Origin: CAXMQZ01 sp963719055
GTDB taxonomy: Bacteria > Acidobacteriota > Thermoanaerobaculia > Multivoradales > JAHEKO01
DNA: 64,000 nt
Direction of reading: 5' to 3'
Assembly (NCBI GenBank): GCA_963719055.1
Contig: CAVRAU010000012.1
Coordinates: 1 to 64,000, forward strand
Shown: positions 27,468 through 37,018 of the stretch, piece after piece
How positions within the stretch are numbered: the stretch's first letter is position 1
How the letters are laid out: every line of letters starts with the position of its first letter
The notes under the pieces: model-generated
What the model was told of the DNA's origin: nothing
Databases searched by the model: none
What the model saw: the letters and a program-made list of their open reading frames with translations, nothing else
Program-made: the position numbers and the translations under genes

Positions 27468-29164
27468 TCAGTCGGCAGCCGGCAGACGTGGTTTCCAGTT
27501 CGCGTTCGGTGGACGGTAGTAGGCCGTCAAGATCGCTCGCCGGCCGCGGTCTGCCGAGCGATTCTCGAAGAGACCATAGACCAGAGTGGCGCTGGGACCG
27601 CGCTCTACCAGGACGCTGCCCAGCCAAGCGGCATCGCCAATGGAACAGGTTTGACCGGGTGCGCAACCGCCCACCTCTTCTCGATCCCCGGCGGCGAGGC
27701 GGACCCGGGAGAAACGGACCGCTTTGGGCAGTACCAGGCCCACAACCTGACACGGGCTCGCGCCGCCGGTGAAGGCGGCCAGCTCATCCTCAAAGGGGGC
27801 TGCCAGGTCGGGCTCGACGCGGCGAATGGCCTCCTGCGACGAGCCACCGGACACGGGTCCGATAAACCCATCGATCTCCAACTGAATCGAGGTGGAAAGA
27901 CCCTGCATCGCCGCTCGCGCGGCTTCCAGGACCTCACCGCCGCACCGACCGGTGGACCCGGGATCCATCGCCGGAGCTGCGACGCTGACCTGTAGGGTCC
28001 ACTCCGCCGATTCGCAGTCCTGGCACGACCCGTCGCTGTGCGAGGTGACGAGCGCTCCGGGATCAGGGGGCGGTGGTAGGGCGGCCGCCGCGGGCGCCGG
28101 AGCGGGCGCTGCCACCTTGGGTGGTGCGGAGGGTTGCTGCTGCGGGCTGGGTAGAGGCGTCTTCGGCTCGGGCGCCACGATCTCTTCAGGAACGGTCTCC
28201 ATCGCCTCAGGCACCTGCTCGGGCTCGGGGACAGGTTCCGGCTCAGGCTCCGCTGGCTGGGGCATGGCCTTGACGGACTCGGGCGATTGGTGTCAGGCTC
28301 TGCAGGCTCCGGAGGCTGCGCTGGCTTCGACGGGCTCTGGCAGACTCGGGGACTGGTGGGCAGCAGCGGCGGCTCGGGGCCACCTCGTCGATGACCGGTT
28401 CCGGGGCCGGCGATTCGATGGCTGGGCAGGAGGCTCCTTCTATCTCCGGCTCGGCGGCCGGGATCTGTGGGGCGGCGGGTTCGACGACCTCCGGATGCCG
28501 CGACTGCAGGCTCAGGCTCCGGTTCGGTGGCGGCGGTGGCGTAGCCTTGACGGGCTTGGGGACTGGTGTCGGTTCTGCAGGTGGAGCTGCTTCAACAACG
28601 GGCTCTGGCTCTGGCCTCGGGCGCCTGTTCGGGCTCGGCTGGAGCTGGTGGCACAGGGGTTGGGGCCTCCGCGATCTGGGGTGCGGGTTCTCGCGATTCC
28701 TCGACCGCCGGCGTGATGGCTGCGGGTGGCTCGACCGTTTGGCGGGCCTCGAGGACAGGGCTGGCTTGTTGCCGGTCACCCTTCGAGAACTTGACCTTGA
28801 CCGGCGACAGGGATCGTCCGCCGGCCTCGAGAAACGAGGCGTTGACTAGGGGCTTCTTGCCTCTGCGGACATCGACCATGGCGATATAGGAAAGATAGTC
28901 GGGGTGGCTGACTTCCACCTGCCACGGGCCAGGAGCCAGATCCACCAGCACGGCGCGACCGCGGTCGTTGGTGGCCACGACATCTGGCCCGGCCTGTCCC
29001 GGGGTCCCCTGAAAGGTGAAGACCACTCTCGCGTCGGCGACTGAACGTCCCTTGGAATCGTTGACCTGGACGGCGACGGCCTCGTCACCGCGCCAGATCT
29101 GGGCCGGCAGCAAGGTGGCCAGCAAGAGCAGCAGGATGCACAGGCTTCCAATCTTCTCCTTCAT
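27468..29164 (-). CDS. Secreted Pro/Glu-rich protein with N-terminal CarboxypepD_reg-like domain (frameshifted)
   Basis: About 565 residues. Signal peptide KIGSLCILLLLLATLLPAQ, then a beta-sandwich-like domain (VQVNDSKGRSVADARVVF, WQVEVSHPDYL) of the carboxypeptidase regulatory type, then ~200 residues of Pro, Glu and Ala repeats (PEPEPVPEPEQVPEA), then a C-terminal globular domain with paired cysteines (SCQDCESAEWTLQVSV, GGCAPGQTCSIGDAAWLGSV). The frame changes several times between 28265 and 28600 inside the low-complexity part. The Pro/Glu spacer could span the periplasm, as in TonB-like or cell-envelope linkers, but no TonB domain is visible. Function unknown. Confidence 0.65.
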
Positions 29165-29339
29165 ACCTTCCCCCTTGTGTCCGCCTCGCCACAGGATGAT
29201 CGACGCATCGGGTCCCCTTCCCCGAAAAATCTATGGCTTTGCGTGCATGACGGCTTTAGCAGCTTACCTTTCGCTGGCAATGGGGACAAGGGTGGATGGA
29301 TTCTGCCTGATACCATTGCCCGAACCCGAGGAGGGAAGA

Positions 29340-30464
29340 ATGAGTCGGTTACAGGCAATGGAGGAGTACGGCCAGGCGATCTGGCTCGACTACATCCGAC
29401 GAGACATCCTGCTGGACGGGACCTTGGCGAAGATGATCGCCGAGGATGGAGTCAGCGGTCTGACCAGCAATCCGGCGATCTTTCAAAAGGCCATCGGCGA
29501 GAGCGATCTCTACGACGATGCCATCCGTCAGGCTCTGGAGAAAGATGGAGAGGTGTCCGTCGAGACTCTCTACGAGGAGTTGGCGGTCGAGGACATCCAG
29601 ATGGCGGCCGATCTTCTGCTGGGCAAGTATCGGGAAACCGATGGCAGGGACGGCTATGTGAGTCTGGAAGTCTCTCCCCATCTGGCACGCGATACGTCGG
29701 CTTCTGTCCAGGAGGCTCAGCGGCTGTGGGCGAAAGTGGGACGGGAGAATCTTCTGATCAAGATTCCCGCCACCGCCGAGGGCATTCCGGCCATCGAAGA
29801 ACTGCTGAGCGAGGGCATCAACGTCAACGTCACCCTCATGTTCTCCCTGGCCCACTACGAAGCGGTGGCGCAGGCCTACCTGCGGGCCGTGCCGCGTTGT
29901 CCGCAACCTGAGAAGTTGGCCTCGGTAGCCTCGTTCTTTGTCAGCCGGGTCGATAGCAAGGCCGACAAGATCCTCGAAGCTCTGGGTACGAGTGAGGCCG
30001 GAGCTCTGATGGGCAAGGTCGCCATTGCGAACTCGAAGCTCACGTATCTGCGCTATCAGGAATTGTTCTGCAACTCGCAGTTCCAGATCTGGCGCGACCA
30101 GGGAGTGCGGCCGCAGAGGGTGCTCTGGGCGAGCACCAGCACCAAGAACCCGGCCTATCGCGATGTGATCTACATCGAGGAGCTCATCGGGCCCGAAACC
30201 GTCAACACGGTGCCGCCCCAGACCCTCGATGCCTTTCGGGATCATGGAGAGGTGCAGTCCACCTTGATGGTGAAGGTGGGGGAAGCGCAGGCGCAACTGG
30301 CGGCCCTCGCGGCTCTGGGAATCGATCTCGATCAGATTACCGAGGATCTGCAGACGGAAGGGGTGGAGAAGTTCGCCCAGCCCTACGATGCTCTCCTGGC
30401 CAGTTTGGACGCCAAACGGGTCCAGATCGCTGCGGCTCGAGCGGCAGGTGCCATCGTCGAATAG
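29340..30464 (+). CDS. tal: Transaldolase
   Basis: Transfers a dihydroxyacetone unit between sedoheptulose-7-phosphate and glyceraldehyde-3-phosphate in the non-oxidative pentose phosphate pathway. 374 residues, the long actinobacterial/cyanobacterial type. Signatures: DGVSGLTSNPAIFQKAI, NLLIKIPATAEGIPAI with the Schiff-base Lys, NVNVTLMFSLAHY, SVASFFVSRVDSKAD and RVLWASTSTKNPAY. The ATG at 29340 is preceded by GAGGAGGGAAG. Intact. Divergent from the Pro/Glu-rich protein gene (175-nt gap) and followed 8 nt later by the rhomboid-like gene. Confidence 0.95.
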   Translation: MSRLQAMEEYGQAIWLDYIRRDILLDGTLAKMIAEDGVSGLTSNPAIFQKAIGESDLYDDAIRQALEKDGEVSVETLYEELAVEDIQMAADLLLGKYRETDGRDGYVSLEVSPHLARDTSASVQEAQRLWAKVGRENLLIKIPATAEGIPAIEELLSEGINVNVTLMFSLAHYEAVAQAYLRAVPRCPQPEKLASVASFFVSRVDSKADKILEALGTSEAGALMGKVAIANSKLTYLRYQELFCNSQFQIWRDQGVRPQRVLWASTSTKNPAYRDVIYIEELIGPETVNTVPPQTLDAFRDHGEVQSTLMVKVGEAQAQLAALAALGIDLDQITEDLQTEGVEKFAQPYDALLASLDAKRVQIAAARAAGAIVE

Positions 30465-30471
30465 GGGCGCA

Positions 30472-31268
30472 ATGAGCTCACGTAATCCTTTTGGTGGTCG
30501 CGGACAGGGAGGCCTCGGGGGTGGACTGAGCGGTCCGATCCCCAACGATCTGTGGGCCCTGCTCGGTCTGGTCCTGTTCACTCTGACTTTGGGCTCCTTC
30601 GATGCCACGCGTGGGATCACGAGTGGTTCCGTCTGACACCTCTGGTTTGGCTGCGTGGCTTCGTCTGGCAGCTGGTGACCTATCCGTTTGTCAGCGTCGG
30701 GGCCACCAGCCCGATCTGGTTTCTGATCGAGATGGTGATTCTGTTCATGTTCGGTCGCGATGTCCTCAGGCGCTTGGGGCGTCGACAGTTCTGGAAGCTG
30801 CTCATCGCCGCCGCTGCGGTGGCCGGCGTGGTCGCGAGCCTGGTCGGCATTCTCATTCATCTGATCTCGGGGCTGGAGGGGCTGCGAAGCGCGTTCTTGC
30901 TGATGCAGGGTCAGCGCATGATCGTCACCATTCTCATCGCGGCCTTTGCGACGCTGAATCGCAATGCCACCATCCTGCTGTTCTTTGTCGTTCCGATCCA
31001 GGCACGCTGGTTTCTCCTGCTGGAGATCGTCTTCGCGTTTCTGGCTTTCCTCAGCTCACACGATTTGGCCGGTTTCCTGGGAATCTGCGCGGCGGTCGGT
31101 TTCACCTTCGGATCGCTGACCGGCTGGCGCACCCAAGGCTGGTGGCTGCAGACGCGGCTGCGGGCTCAGCAGCAGTGGCTCAAGATCCGACTCGCCTGGT
31201 TGCGCCGACGCCGGGGTCTGCATGTCGTCAAGGGTGACAAGCCCGACGACGATCCCTGGCTGCACTGA
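30472..31268 (+). CDS. Rhomboid-like membrane protein lacking the catalytic serine (frameshifted)
   Basis: About 265 residues, glycine-rich N terminus, six or so hydrophobic helices. WQLVTYPFVS and the helix 1-2 region resemble rhomboids, and SSHDLAGFLG corresponds to the conserved HxxGxxxG of helix 6, but the GxSG nucleophile block is replaced by MQGQRMIVTILIAAFA, so it should be a pseudoprotease. A basic cytoplasmic tail (RLAWLRRRRGLHVVKG) ends the protein. One frame change near 30612. It follows tal by 8 nt. Substrate or partner unknown. Confidence 0.7.
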
Positions 31269-31380
31269 AACGCGCCCGGGGAATACCTGAGTGGCCTTTC
31301 GGCGTTTTCTAGGAGTGAGGTTCCAGAGCGGCGGCACGCCCCCCGCTTCCCAATCAACCAGAATGAGGTACCAGACACGT

Positions 31381-33886
31381 ATGTCAGACACTCTTACGCT
31401 CCCTGTCTTGCCCCTTCGCGACACCGTGGTTTTTCCAGGGGTCACCACTCCCATCGGAGCTGGTAGGCCCGGCACCCTGAGGGCGATACAAGCGGCGTCC
31501 TCCAGTGAGAACAAGTTGGTGTTCGCGGTCTCCCAGCGAGAGAACCGCGAAAAAGTCAGCGCGGATCGGCTTTTCACCATCGGTACGATCGCCAGGATCG
31601 GTCAGCTGCAAAGGGTCACGGGCGGGGTGCAGTTTCTCTTGCATGGGGAAGATCGGGGCATCGCCCTGCGCGTCGGTGAGAGCAGCAACGGTTTTCTGGA
31701 GGCGGTCGTGCGGGTGGCGGAGGAGATGCCAGCTACCGATCAAGCGGACGCGGCCTATGAGGCCTTGCAGCGGGAGGTTCGGGAGCGGGCGGTGGAGCTC
31801 GGCCAGAAGGCAGGATTTCCGGAAGAGGTCGTCAAGCAGGTTCTCAACAGTGCCGAGGAGCCGGGCCGGCTCGCCGATCTGGTGGCGGCCTATCTGGAGA
31901 TCCCGCACGACGAGCGACAGACCTTGTTGGAAACCCTGTCGGTGGAAGAGCGTCTGCGACAGGTTCTGCTGCATGTTCAACGGCAGATCGGCGTTCTGGA
32001 TGTGCAGCAGGACATCAAGTCGAAAGTGCAGCAGGAGCTTGGCGATCGACAGCGCGAGATGGTTCTCAGAGAGCAGATGAAAGCGATCCAGGAAGAGCTG
32101 GGCGAGATGGACGAGGGTGGAGATTCGGGGCTCAAGGAGCTCAAGGAGCGGATCGCCGAGCTGGAGCTATCGGCCGAAGCACGCAAAGAGGTGGATCGCG
32201 AGCTGGATCGACTGGGACGAATGAACCGCGAATCCATGGAATACCAGGTGATCCGAACGTATCTCGAAACCGTCGCCGAGCTACCCTGGAACGAGCGGAG
32301 CGATGACGACCTGGATCTCAAGCGGGCCGCAACCGTGCTCGATGAAGATCACTTCGGACTGCAGGATGTCAAGGACAGGGTCCTCGAGTTTCTGGCGGTG
32401 CGGCAGCTCGAGGCGGCGAAAATCGAGGAAGCCCCGATCGAAGAGACAGATGTCGACCCTTCCGAGGTCATCGAGAAGGCCTTGTCCGAGTCGATTGCCG
32501 GCAACGAAGACGATCGCAGTGCCCGTGGTCCCATTCTCCTTTTTGTCGGACCTCCGGGAGTGGGGAAGACCTCCATTGCCAAGTCGATTGCCCGGGCCAT
32601 GGGTCGCGAGTATGTACGGATCTCACTGGGCGGCGCTCGGGACGAGGCCGACATCCGCGGGCATCGACGCACCTACGTGGGGGCCATGCCGGGGCGCATC
32701 CTCAAGGGTATGAAGCAAGCGGGTACCCGGAACCCGGTCTTTCTTCTCGATGAGGTGGACAAGCTGGGTGTGTCGTATCAGGGCGACCCGGCAAGTGCTC
32801 TGTTGGAGGTTCTCGATCCGGCACAGAACGACAGCTTCGTCGACCACTATCTGGGAGTGCCCTTCGACCTCTCAGAGGTCCTCTTCATCACCACCGCCAA
32901 TTTCATCCAGAACATCCCCGGTCCGCTGCTGGACCGTATGGAGGTCGTGGAGTTCAGCGGCTATACCGAACGCGAGAAGCTGGAAATCGCGCGGCGCTAT
33001 CTGGTGCCCCGGCAGGTTCGCAGCAATGCTCTGGAGGCCGACCAGATCTCGCTGACGGATGAGGCACTGTCGACGTTGATCACTTCGTATACTCGGGAGT
33101 CGGGAGTGCGGCAGCTCGAACGCGAGATCGGTCGTCTGGCCCGCAAGGTGGCCCGCCAGATTGCGGCGGCAGAGGCCACCTCGGTCACCGTCGAGCCGGA
33201 GATCGTCAGCGATTTGTTGGGCCGGCCCAAGCTCCATCCCGAGAAGAAGGCCCGGGAGGATCAGATCGGTGTGGCTACTGGAATGTTCTACACACCGGTA
33301 GGCGGCGACATCATGTTCGTCGAGGTCAGCATCATGCGTGGCAAGGGTGAGCTGGTGCTGACGGGTCAGCTCGGTGACGTGATGAAGGAGTCGGCCCGCG
33401 CCGCCTGGAGCTATGCCCGTTCCCATGCCAACGAACTGGGAATCCCGCCGGATATCTTCGCCAGCACCGATGCTCACATTCATTGCCCTGCGGGTGCCAT
33501 CCCCAAGGACGGTCCGTCGGCCGGCGTGACCATGGCCACGGCCCTGGTATCGGCGCTTTCTGGACGACCGGCGCGGCACGATATCGCCATGACGGGGGAG
33601 ATCACCTTGTCGGGTAGGGTCCTGCCCATCGGTGGTGTCAAGGAGAAGGTTCTGGGTGCGGTACGGGCCGGGATCTTCACCATCGTCCTGCCGTCGGAGA
33701 ATGTGCCAGATCTCGAGGACCTGCCCTGCCGAAGTGAGGGAGAAGCTCGATGTCGTCTCTGTTGACGAGCTGGGCGAAGTGCTCGGGCCGGCGATCCGCG
33801 GCGGCTCGTTTCGTGATGGCAAGCTGCTCTTCACCGAGGGTGACAGAGAGCCGCGCGTCGGTCAGCCAGGTGTCCTGCAGCACTGA
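31381..33886 (+). CDS. lon: ATP-dependent protease Lon (3' frameshift)
   Basis: Cytosolic AAA+ serine protease, ~835 residues. LPVLPLRDTVVFPGVTTPI starts the Lon substrate-binding domain; Walker A GPPGVGKTS is at residue ~390, Walker B FLLDEVDK follows, and the protease domain has KDGPSAGVTMATAL (catalytic Ser) and GGVKEKVLGA (catalytic Lys). Between the usual LAVRQLEAAK and GPILLFVGPPG there is an extra acidic segment of about 33 residues (around 347-381) absent from E. coli Lon. An extra C near 33728 moves the last ~50 residues (VREKLDVVSVDELGEVLGPA) to another frame, ending at 33886. TGAGGTACC precedes ATG 31381. Confidence 0.95.
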
Positions 33887-34603
33887 GATGTACGGTCGCT
33901 GTGGGTGGGTCCCGCAGCGGTGTCTCTCTAGGGGATGGCGAGTGGTCTCTTCCTCTCCAGGTATCCAGCCGTCCTCTTCGCTCCAGGCGCGCACGCAGAG
34001 CGCTCGCAGGTCGAAGGTGTGGGTCAGCGATCCGGAGAAGCGTTTGCTATAGCGGTAGTTGAAGTTCCACGCTCCCACATCGTCTTTTCTCGTGGAGCTC
34101 CAGACACAGCAGGCGGTCAGATTGATTGGACTCGGTGTGCTGTAGCCGCCGCTTGCCAGGGGGTCCATGATGTCCTCGAGCTCGCCGAGGATGGGCAGCC
34201 GCCAGTTGTCAAAGCCCGCGAGCTCGAGCTGGGAGCAGTAGTCGTTGGCCCGTCGCCAATCGATATCGCGGCCGTTGTCCCTCGCTGTCCAGATCAGATG
34301 GGTCTTGGGGTCTAGGTAGATGCCGGTACTGCGCTCCTGCATGAGCTGAATCTCCGCCAGGAGGTCCTCCAAGGAGCGCAAGAAACTGACGTTGACGAAG
34401 GGCGCCAGAAAGACCGAATCCTCAGGTGACTCCACCCGAGGCTTGAACAACACCTCTTCCGGCAACTGGCTGCTGGCAGGGAGGGCTACCAGCCAGAGGA
34501 GCAGACCGACTACGGTAGTGGGGTTGAAGCTCAGGTCGAACCACCCGGCATGTCGACGAGAGCTCGACACTCGGGGTCGCCTGTGGGGCCTGCCATGGAT
34601 CAA
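33677..34603 (-). CDS. DUF1566-domain secreted protein
   Basis: A hydrophobic segment (TTVVGLLLWLVALPASS, residues ~29-45) suggests export. The core (residues ~95-215) is a DUF1566/Lcl C-terminal-like domain: GIYLDPKTHLIWTARDNG, CSQLELAGFDNWRLPILGEL, CVWSST and LRALCVRA. The domain often occurs in cell-surface proteins; function unknown. The frame stays open to 33677 but that would overlap the 3' end of lon by about 200 bases, so one base may be extra and the real stop may be TAG at 33928. The start at 34603 is one of several choices. Divergent from mgtE. Confidence 0.65.
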   Translation of the reverse strand: MIHGRPHRRPRVSSSRRHAGWFDLSFNPTTVVGLLLWLVALPASSQLPEEVLFKPRVESPEDSVFLAPFVNVSFLRSLEDLLAEIQLMQERSTGIYLDPKTHLIWTARDNGRDIDWRRANDYCSQLELAGFDNWRLPILGELEDIMDPLASGGYSTPSPINLTACCVWSSTRKDDVGAWNFNYRYSKRFSGSLTHTFDLRALCVRAWSEEDGWIPGEEETTRHPLERHRCGTHPQRPYISVLQDTWLTDARLSVTLGEEQLAITKRAAADRRPEHFAQLVNRDDIELLPHFGRAGPRDLAHSPTAGRW

Positions 34604-34784
34604 TCTTTTGTGGATAATCGACTACCTTCGTCCGCGTCGCCTGCCGCTTGGTCGTCGGTCGATCCGGCGAGCACAGTCTGCCACCAGCGGAATTGTACAA
34701 GATCCGCCGAAATCGAGTGGGTAGATCGGCCCATATGTAGCTGCGATCTGGCGGTCCTGCGGGCCCAAACGATCGCCTCCCCTG

Positions 34785-34793
34785 TGCTACGAT
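34785..34793 (+). promoter_or_regulatory. Putative extended -10 element of mgtE
   Basis: TGCTACGAT matches TGnTAnnnT and lies 21 nt before ATG 34815, leaving room for GGAGGGG as ribosome binding site in a leader of ~15 nt. This short leader excludes an mgtE-type magnesium riboswitch downstream of this promoter. Confidence 0.4.
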
Positions 34794-34814
34794 TCAAGGC
34801 CTTCGGAGGGGTCT

Positions 34815-36191
34815 ATGAACGGGCAGCGTCGTAACGATTTGATCGGCGATACCCTGCGTCGGTTTGTGCGACGGGGAGCCCGCCCTCATATCTCCAAGCT
34901 TTTGGGGAAGACCCGACCGGAAGATGTCGCCCTGCACTTCCCCAGGCTGACTCCAACCGAGCAGATGGAAGTGTTCAGGATCCTCATCGACGATCATCTG
35001 GAGACCGCTGGCGAAGTTCTGATCGAGCTCGATTCGCCCATCCAGCAGGAGCTTCTGGAGGCTCTGTCGACACAGGACATTGCTCGCGTTCTCGACGAGA
35101 TGTCGGTGGATGACGCGGTTTCCCTGGTCGATTCTCTGCCCGACGACTTGCGCGACAAGTTGGTGGATATCGTCGATCGCAAGGATCTTTCCGAGGTCCA
35201 GGAGCACCTGACCTACGGCGACGACACGGCCGGCCGCATCATGGACACCGATCTGCTGGCCATGTCCCAGGACACCACAGTGGCGGAGACGATCTCCTAC
35301 ATCCAGGAGGTAGGCGAGCTGGATAATGTCTTCTACCTGTATGTCGTGGATCCGGATCACCATCTGGTAGGAGTCACGTCCCTTCGACAGCTGCTCCTCT
35401 CCGCCCCTGAGAGGACTCTTGGGGACATCATGGCCAAGTCCCTGATCAAGGTCAACACGGATACCGATCAGGAAGATGTGGCCCAACTGGCAGCTCGCTA
35501 CAACCTGTTGGCGATACCGGTCACAGACGAATCCAATCACCTGGTGGGTATCGTCACTCTCGACGACATCATCGACGTCATCGAAGACGAGGCCACGGAA
35601 GACTTCTTCAAAATGGTGGGGACCTCGGATGACGAACTGGTCTACCAGGATCGTTCCTTCAAGGTCGCCGGCATCCGCTTGCCCTGGCTGTTGTTCAACC
35701 TGACGGGTTTGGTCTTGGCCGGTGTGCTGATCAATTTCTTCGAGGTGACCCTCAAGGAGGCGCTCTTTCTCTTTGCCTTTGTGCCGGCGATCATGGGTAT
35801 GGGAGGCAATATCGGCAGCCAGACTTCCACGATCGCGGTGCGGGGATTGGCCACGGGACGGATCGTCATCGGCGAAGAGTCGGTGAAGCAGTTTCTCTGG
35901 CAGCAGATCAAGGTAGGCACCATTCTGGGTGTGATCTGTTCTTCTATCGTGGGCCTCGGCGCGATGTTCTGGCAGGCCAGTCCCGTCTATGGGGTGGTCG
36001 TCGGCGTCTCCCTGTTTGTCGCGGTGATGTTCGCTTCGGTCTTCGGTGTCCTGATTCCCATCGTCTTCGAGAAACTCGGAGTCGATCCGGCGGTGGCAGC
36101 CGGTCCCCTGGTGACGACCTCCAACGACATTACCGGTGTGGTGATCTACTTCGGGTTGGCCACTCTCTTCATCGATCTGTTGGTGCACTGA
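34815..36191 (+). CDS. mgtE: Magnesium channel/transporter MgtE
   Basis: Inner-membrane Mg2+ channel gated by cytoplasmic Mg2+. 458 residues, complete. N-terminal superhelical domain (HFPRLTPTEQMEVFRIL, LDEMSVDDAVSLVDSLP), two CBS domains (about residues 140-265: TAGRIMDTDLLAMSQDT, VGIVTLDDIIDVIEDEA) and five membrane helices with PAIMGMGGNIGSQTSTIAVRG and TTSNDITGVVIYF, which line the pore. Strong ribosome binding site GGAGGGG. First of a plus-strand series mgtE-recO-glyQ-glyS; the 34-nt gap to recO allows co-transcription. Confidence 0.96.
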   Translation: MNGQRRNDLIGDTLRRFVRRGARPHISKLLGKTRPEDVALHFPRLTPTEQMEVFRILIDDHLETAGEVLIELDSPIQQELLEALSTQDIARVLDEMSVDDAVSLVDSLPDDLRDKLVDIVDRKDLSEVQEHLTYGDDTAGRIMDTDLLAMSQDTTVAETISYIQEVGELDNVFYLYVVDPDHHLVGVTSLRQLLLSAPERTLGDIMAKSLIKVNTDTDQEDVAQLAARYNLLAIPVTDESNHLVGIVTLDDIIDVIEDEATEDFFKMVGTSDDELVYQDRSFKVAGIRLPWLLFNLTGLVLAGVLINFFEVTLKEALFLFAFVPAIMGMGGNIGSQTSTIAVRGLATGRIVIGEESVKQFLWQQIKVGTILGVICSSIVGLGAMFWQASPVYGVVVGVSLFVAVMFASVFGVLIPIVFEKLGVDPAVAAGPLVTTSNDITGVVIYFGLATLFIDLLVH

Positions 36192-36225
36192 GTGTCCGAC
36201 GGACGCTAGCCACAAGACAACGAGA

Positions 36226-37014
36226 ATGGAACTGCAGACCGCCGAGGCCCTGGTTCTCGATGTCATGGATCTGCACGACTACGATCGGATCGTGACGTTC
36301 TTGACTCGATGGCAGGGGAAGAAGAGAGGCGTGACCAAGGGAGCCAGGCGCAAATTCAGCCGGTTCGGGGGGCAGATCCAACCCCTGGCCAAGGTCAGTG
36401 TGTCCTGGCAGGAGAAGGAGGGGCGGGATCTGGCCCGGATCTCGGCCGTCGAGATGGTTCGCCCAGCCGACGCTCTGCTGAGCGATCTCGAAGGCTTGCT
36501 CTTGAGCGCCTACCTGCGAGATCACATGTTGGAGTTCGCCCAGGAGGACGAACCTGGCGACAAGATGTTTCGTCTGTTGGACGCCACCACGGAGGCCTTG
36601 TTGGCCGGTGTGGATCGAGATCTGGCGACGAGATACTTCGAGGCCTGGGTGTTGCGCCTGGCGGGGATTTTCCCGGCCCCTTTTTCTTGCCCTGAATGCG
36701 ATCGTCCGATGGCAGACCTGGGCGCTGTCTTGCCTGCCGACTCGGAGGGCTTGGTCTGTCGGAATTGTGGGGGGAGAAGTGGCACCATGATCTCCAGGGA
36801 TGTGCTTCATTTTCTGCTGCGAATGGGTGGGGAGAGCCTGCCGCAGATGGCCAAGGCGGCACCATCGCTGGCGACACTGCAAAAAGTCGATAAGCTATGC
36901 GCCGCTGTGAGGAGAAGGTTTCTTCAACACGAGTTGAAAAGCTACCTGGTGATCCGGGAGACTCTGGACGGTCTCGAAAAGGCTTCGATTCCCAGATCTG
37001 GGTTGACGGACTAG
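36226..37014 (+). CDS. recO: DNA repair protein RecO
   Basis: Loads RecA on SSB-coated DNA in the RecFOR pathway. 262 residues, complete. The N-terminal OB-fold (EALVLDVMDLHDYDRIVTFL, GQIQPLAKVSVSW) and helical C-terminal domain are as expected, with a zinc finger formed by CPECDRP and CRNCGG (about residues 160-190). Same strand as mgtE upstream, 34-nt gap, and only 4 nt before glyQ; recO-glyQ-glyS is a common bacterial order. Confidence 0.94.
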   Translation: MELQTAEALVLDVMDLHDYDRIVTFLTRWQGKKRGVTKGARRKFSRFGGQIQPLAKVSVSWQEKEGRDLARISAVEMVRPADALLSDLEGLLLSAYLRDHMLEFAQEDEPGDKMFRLLDATTEALLAGVDRDLATRYFEAWVLRLAGIFPAPFSCPECDRPMADLGAVLPADSEGLVCRNCGGRSGTMISRDVLHFLLRMGGESLPQMAKAAPSLATLQKVDKLCAAVRRRFLQHELKSYLVIRETLDGLEKASIPRSGLTD

Positions 37015-37018
37015 AGAA

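Noticed and set aside
34604..34814. Magnesium riboswitch ahead of mgtE
   Set aside because: The likely -10 box leaves only about 15 nt of leader, and no structured conserved element is visible.
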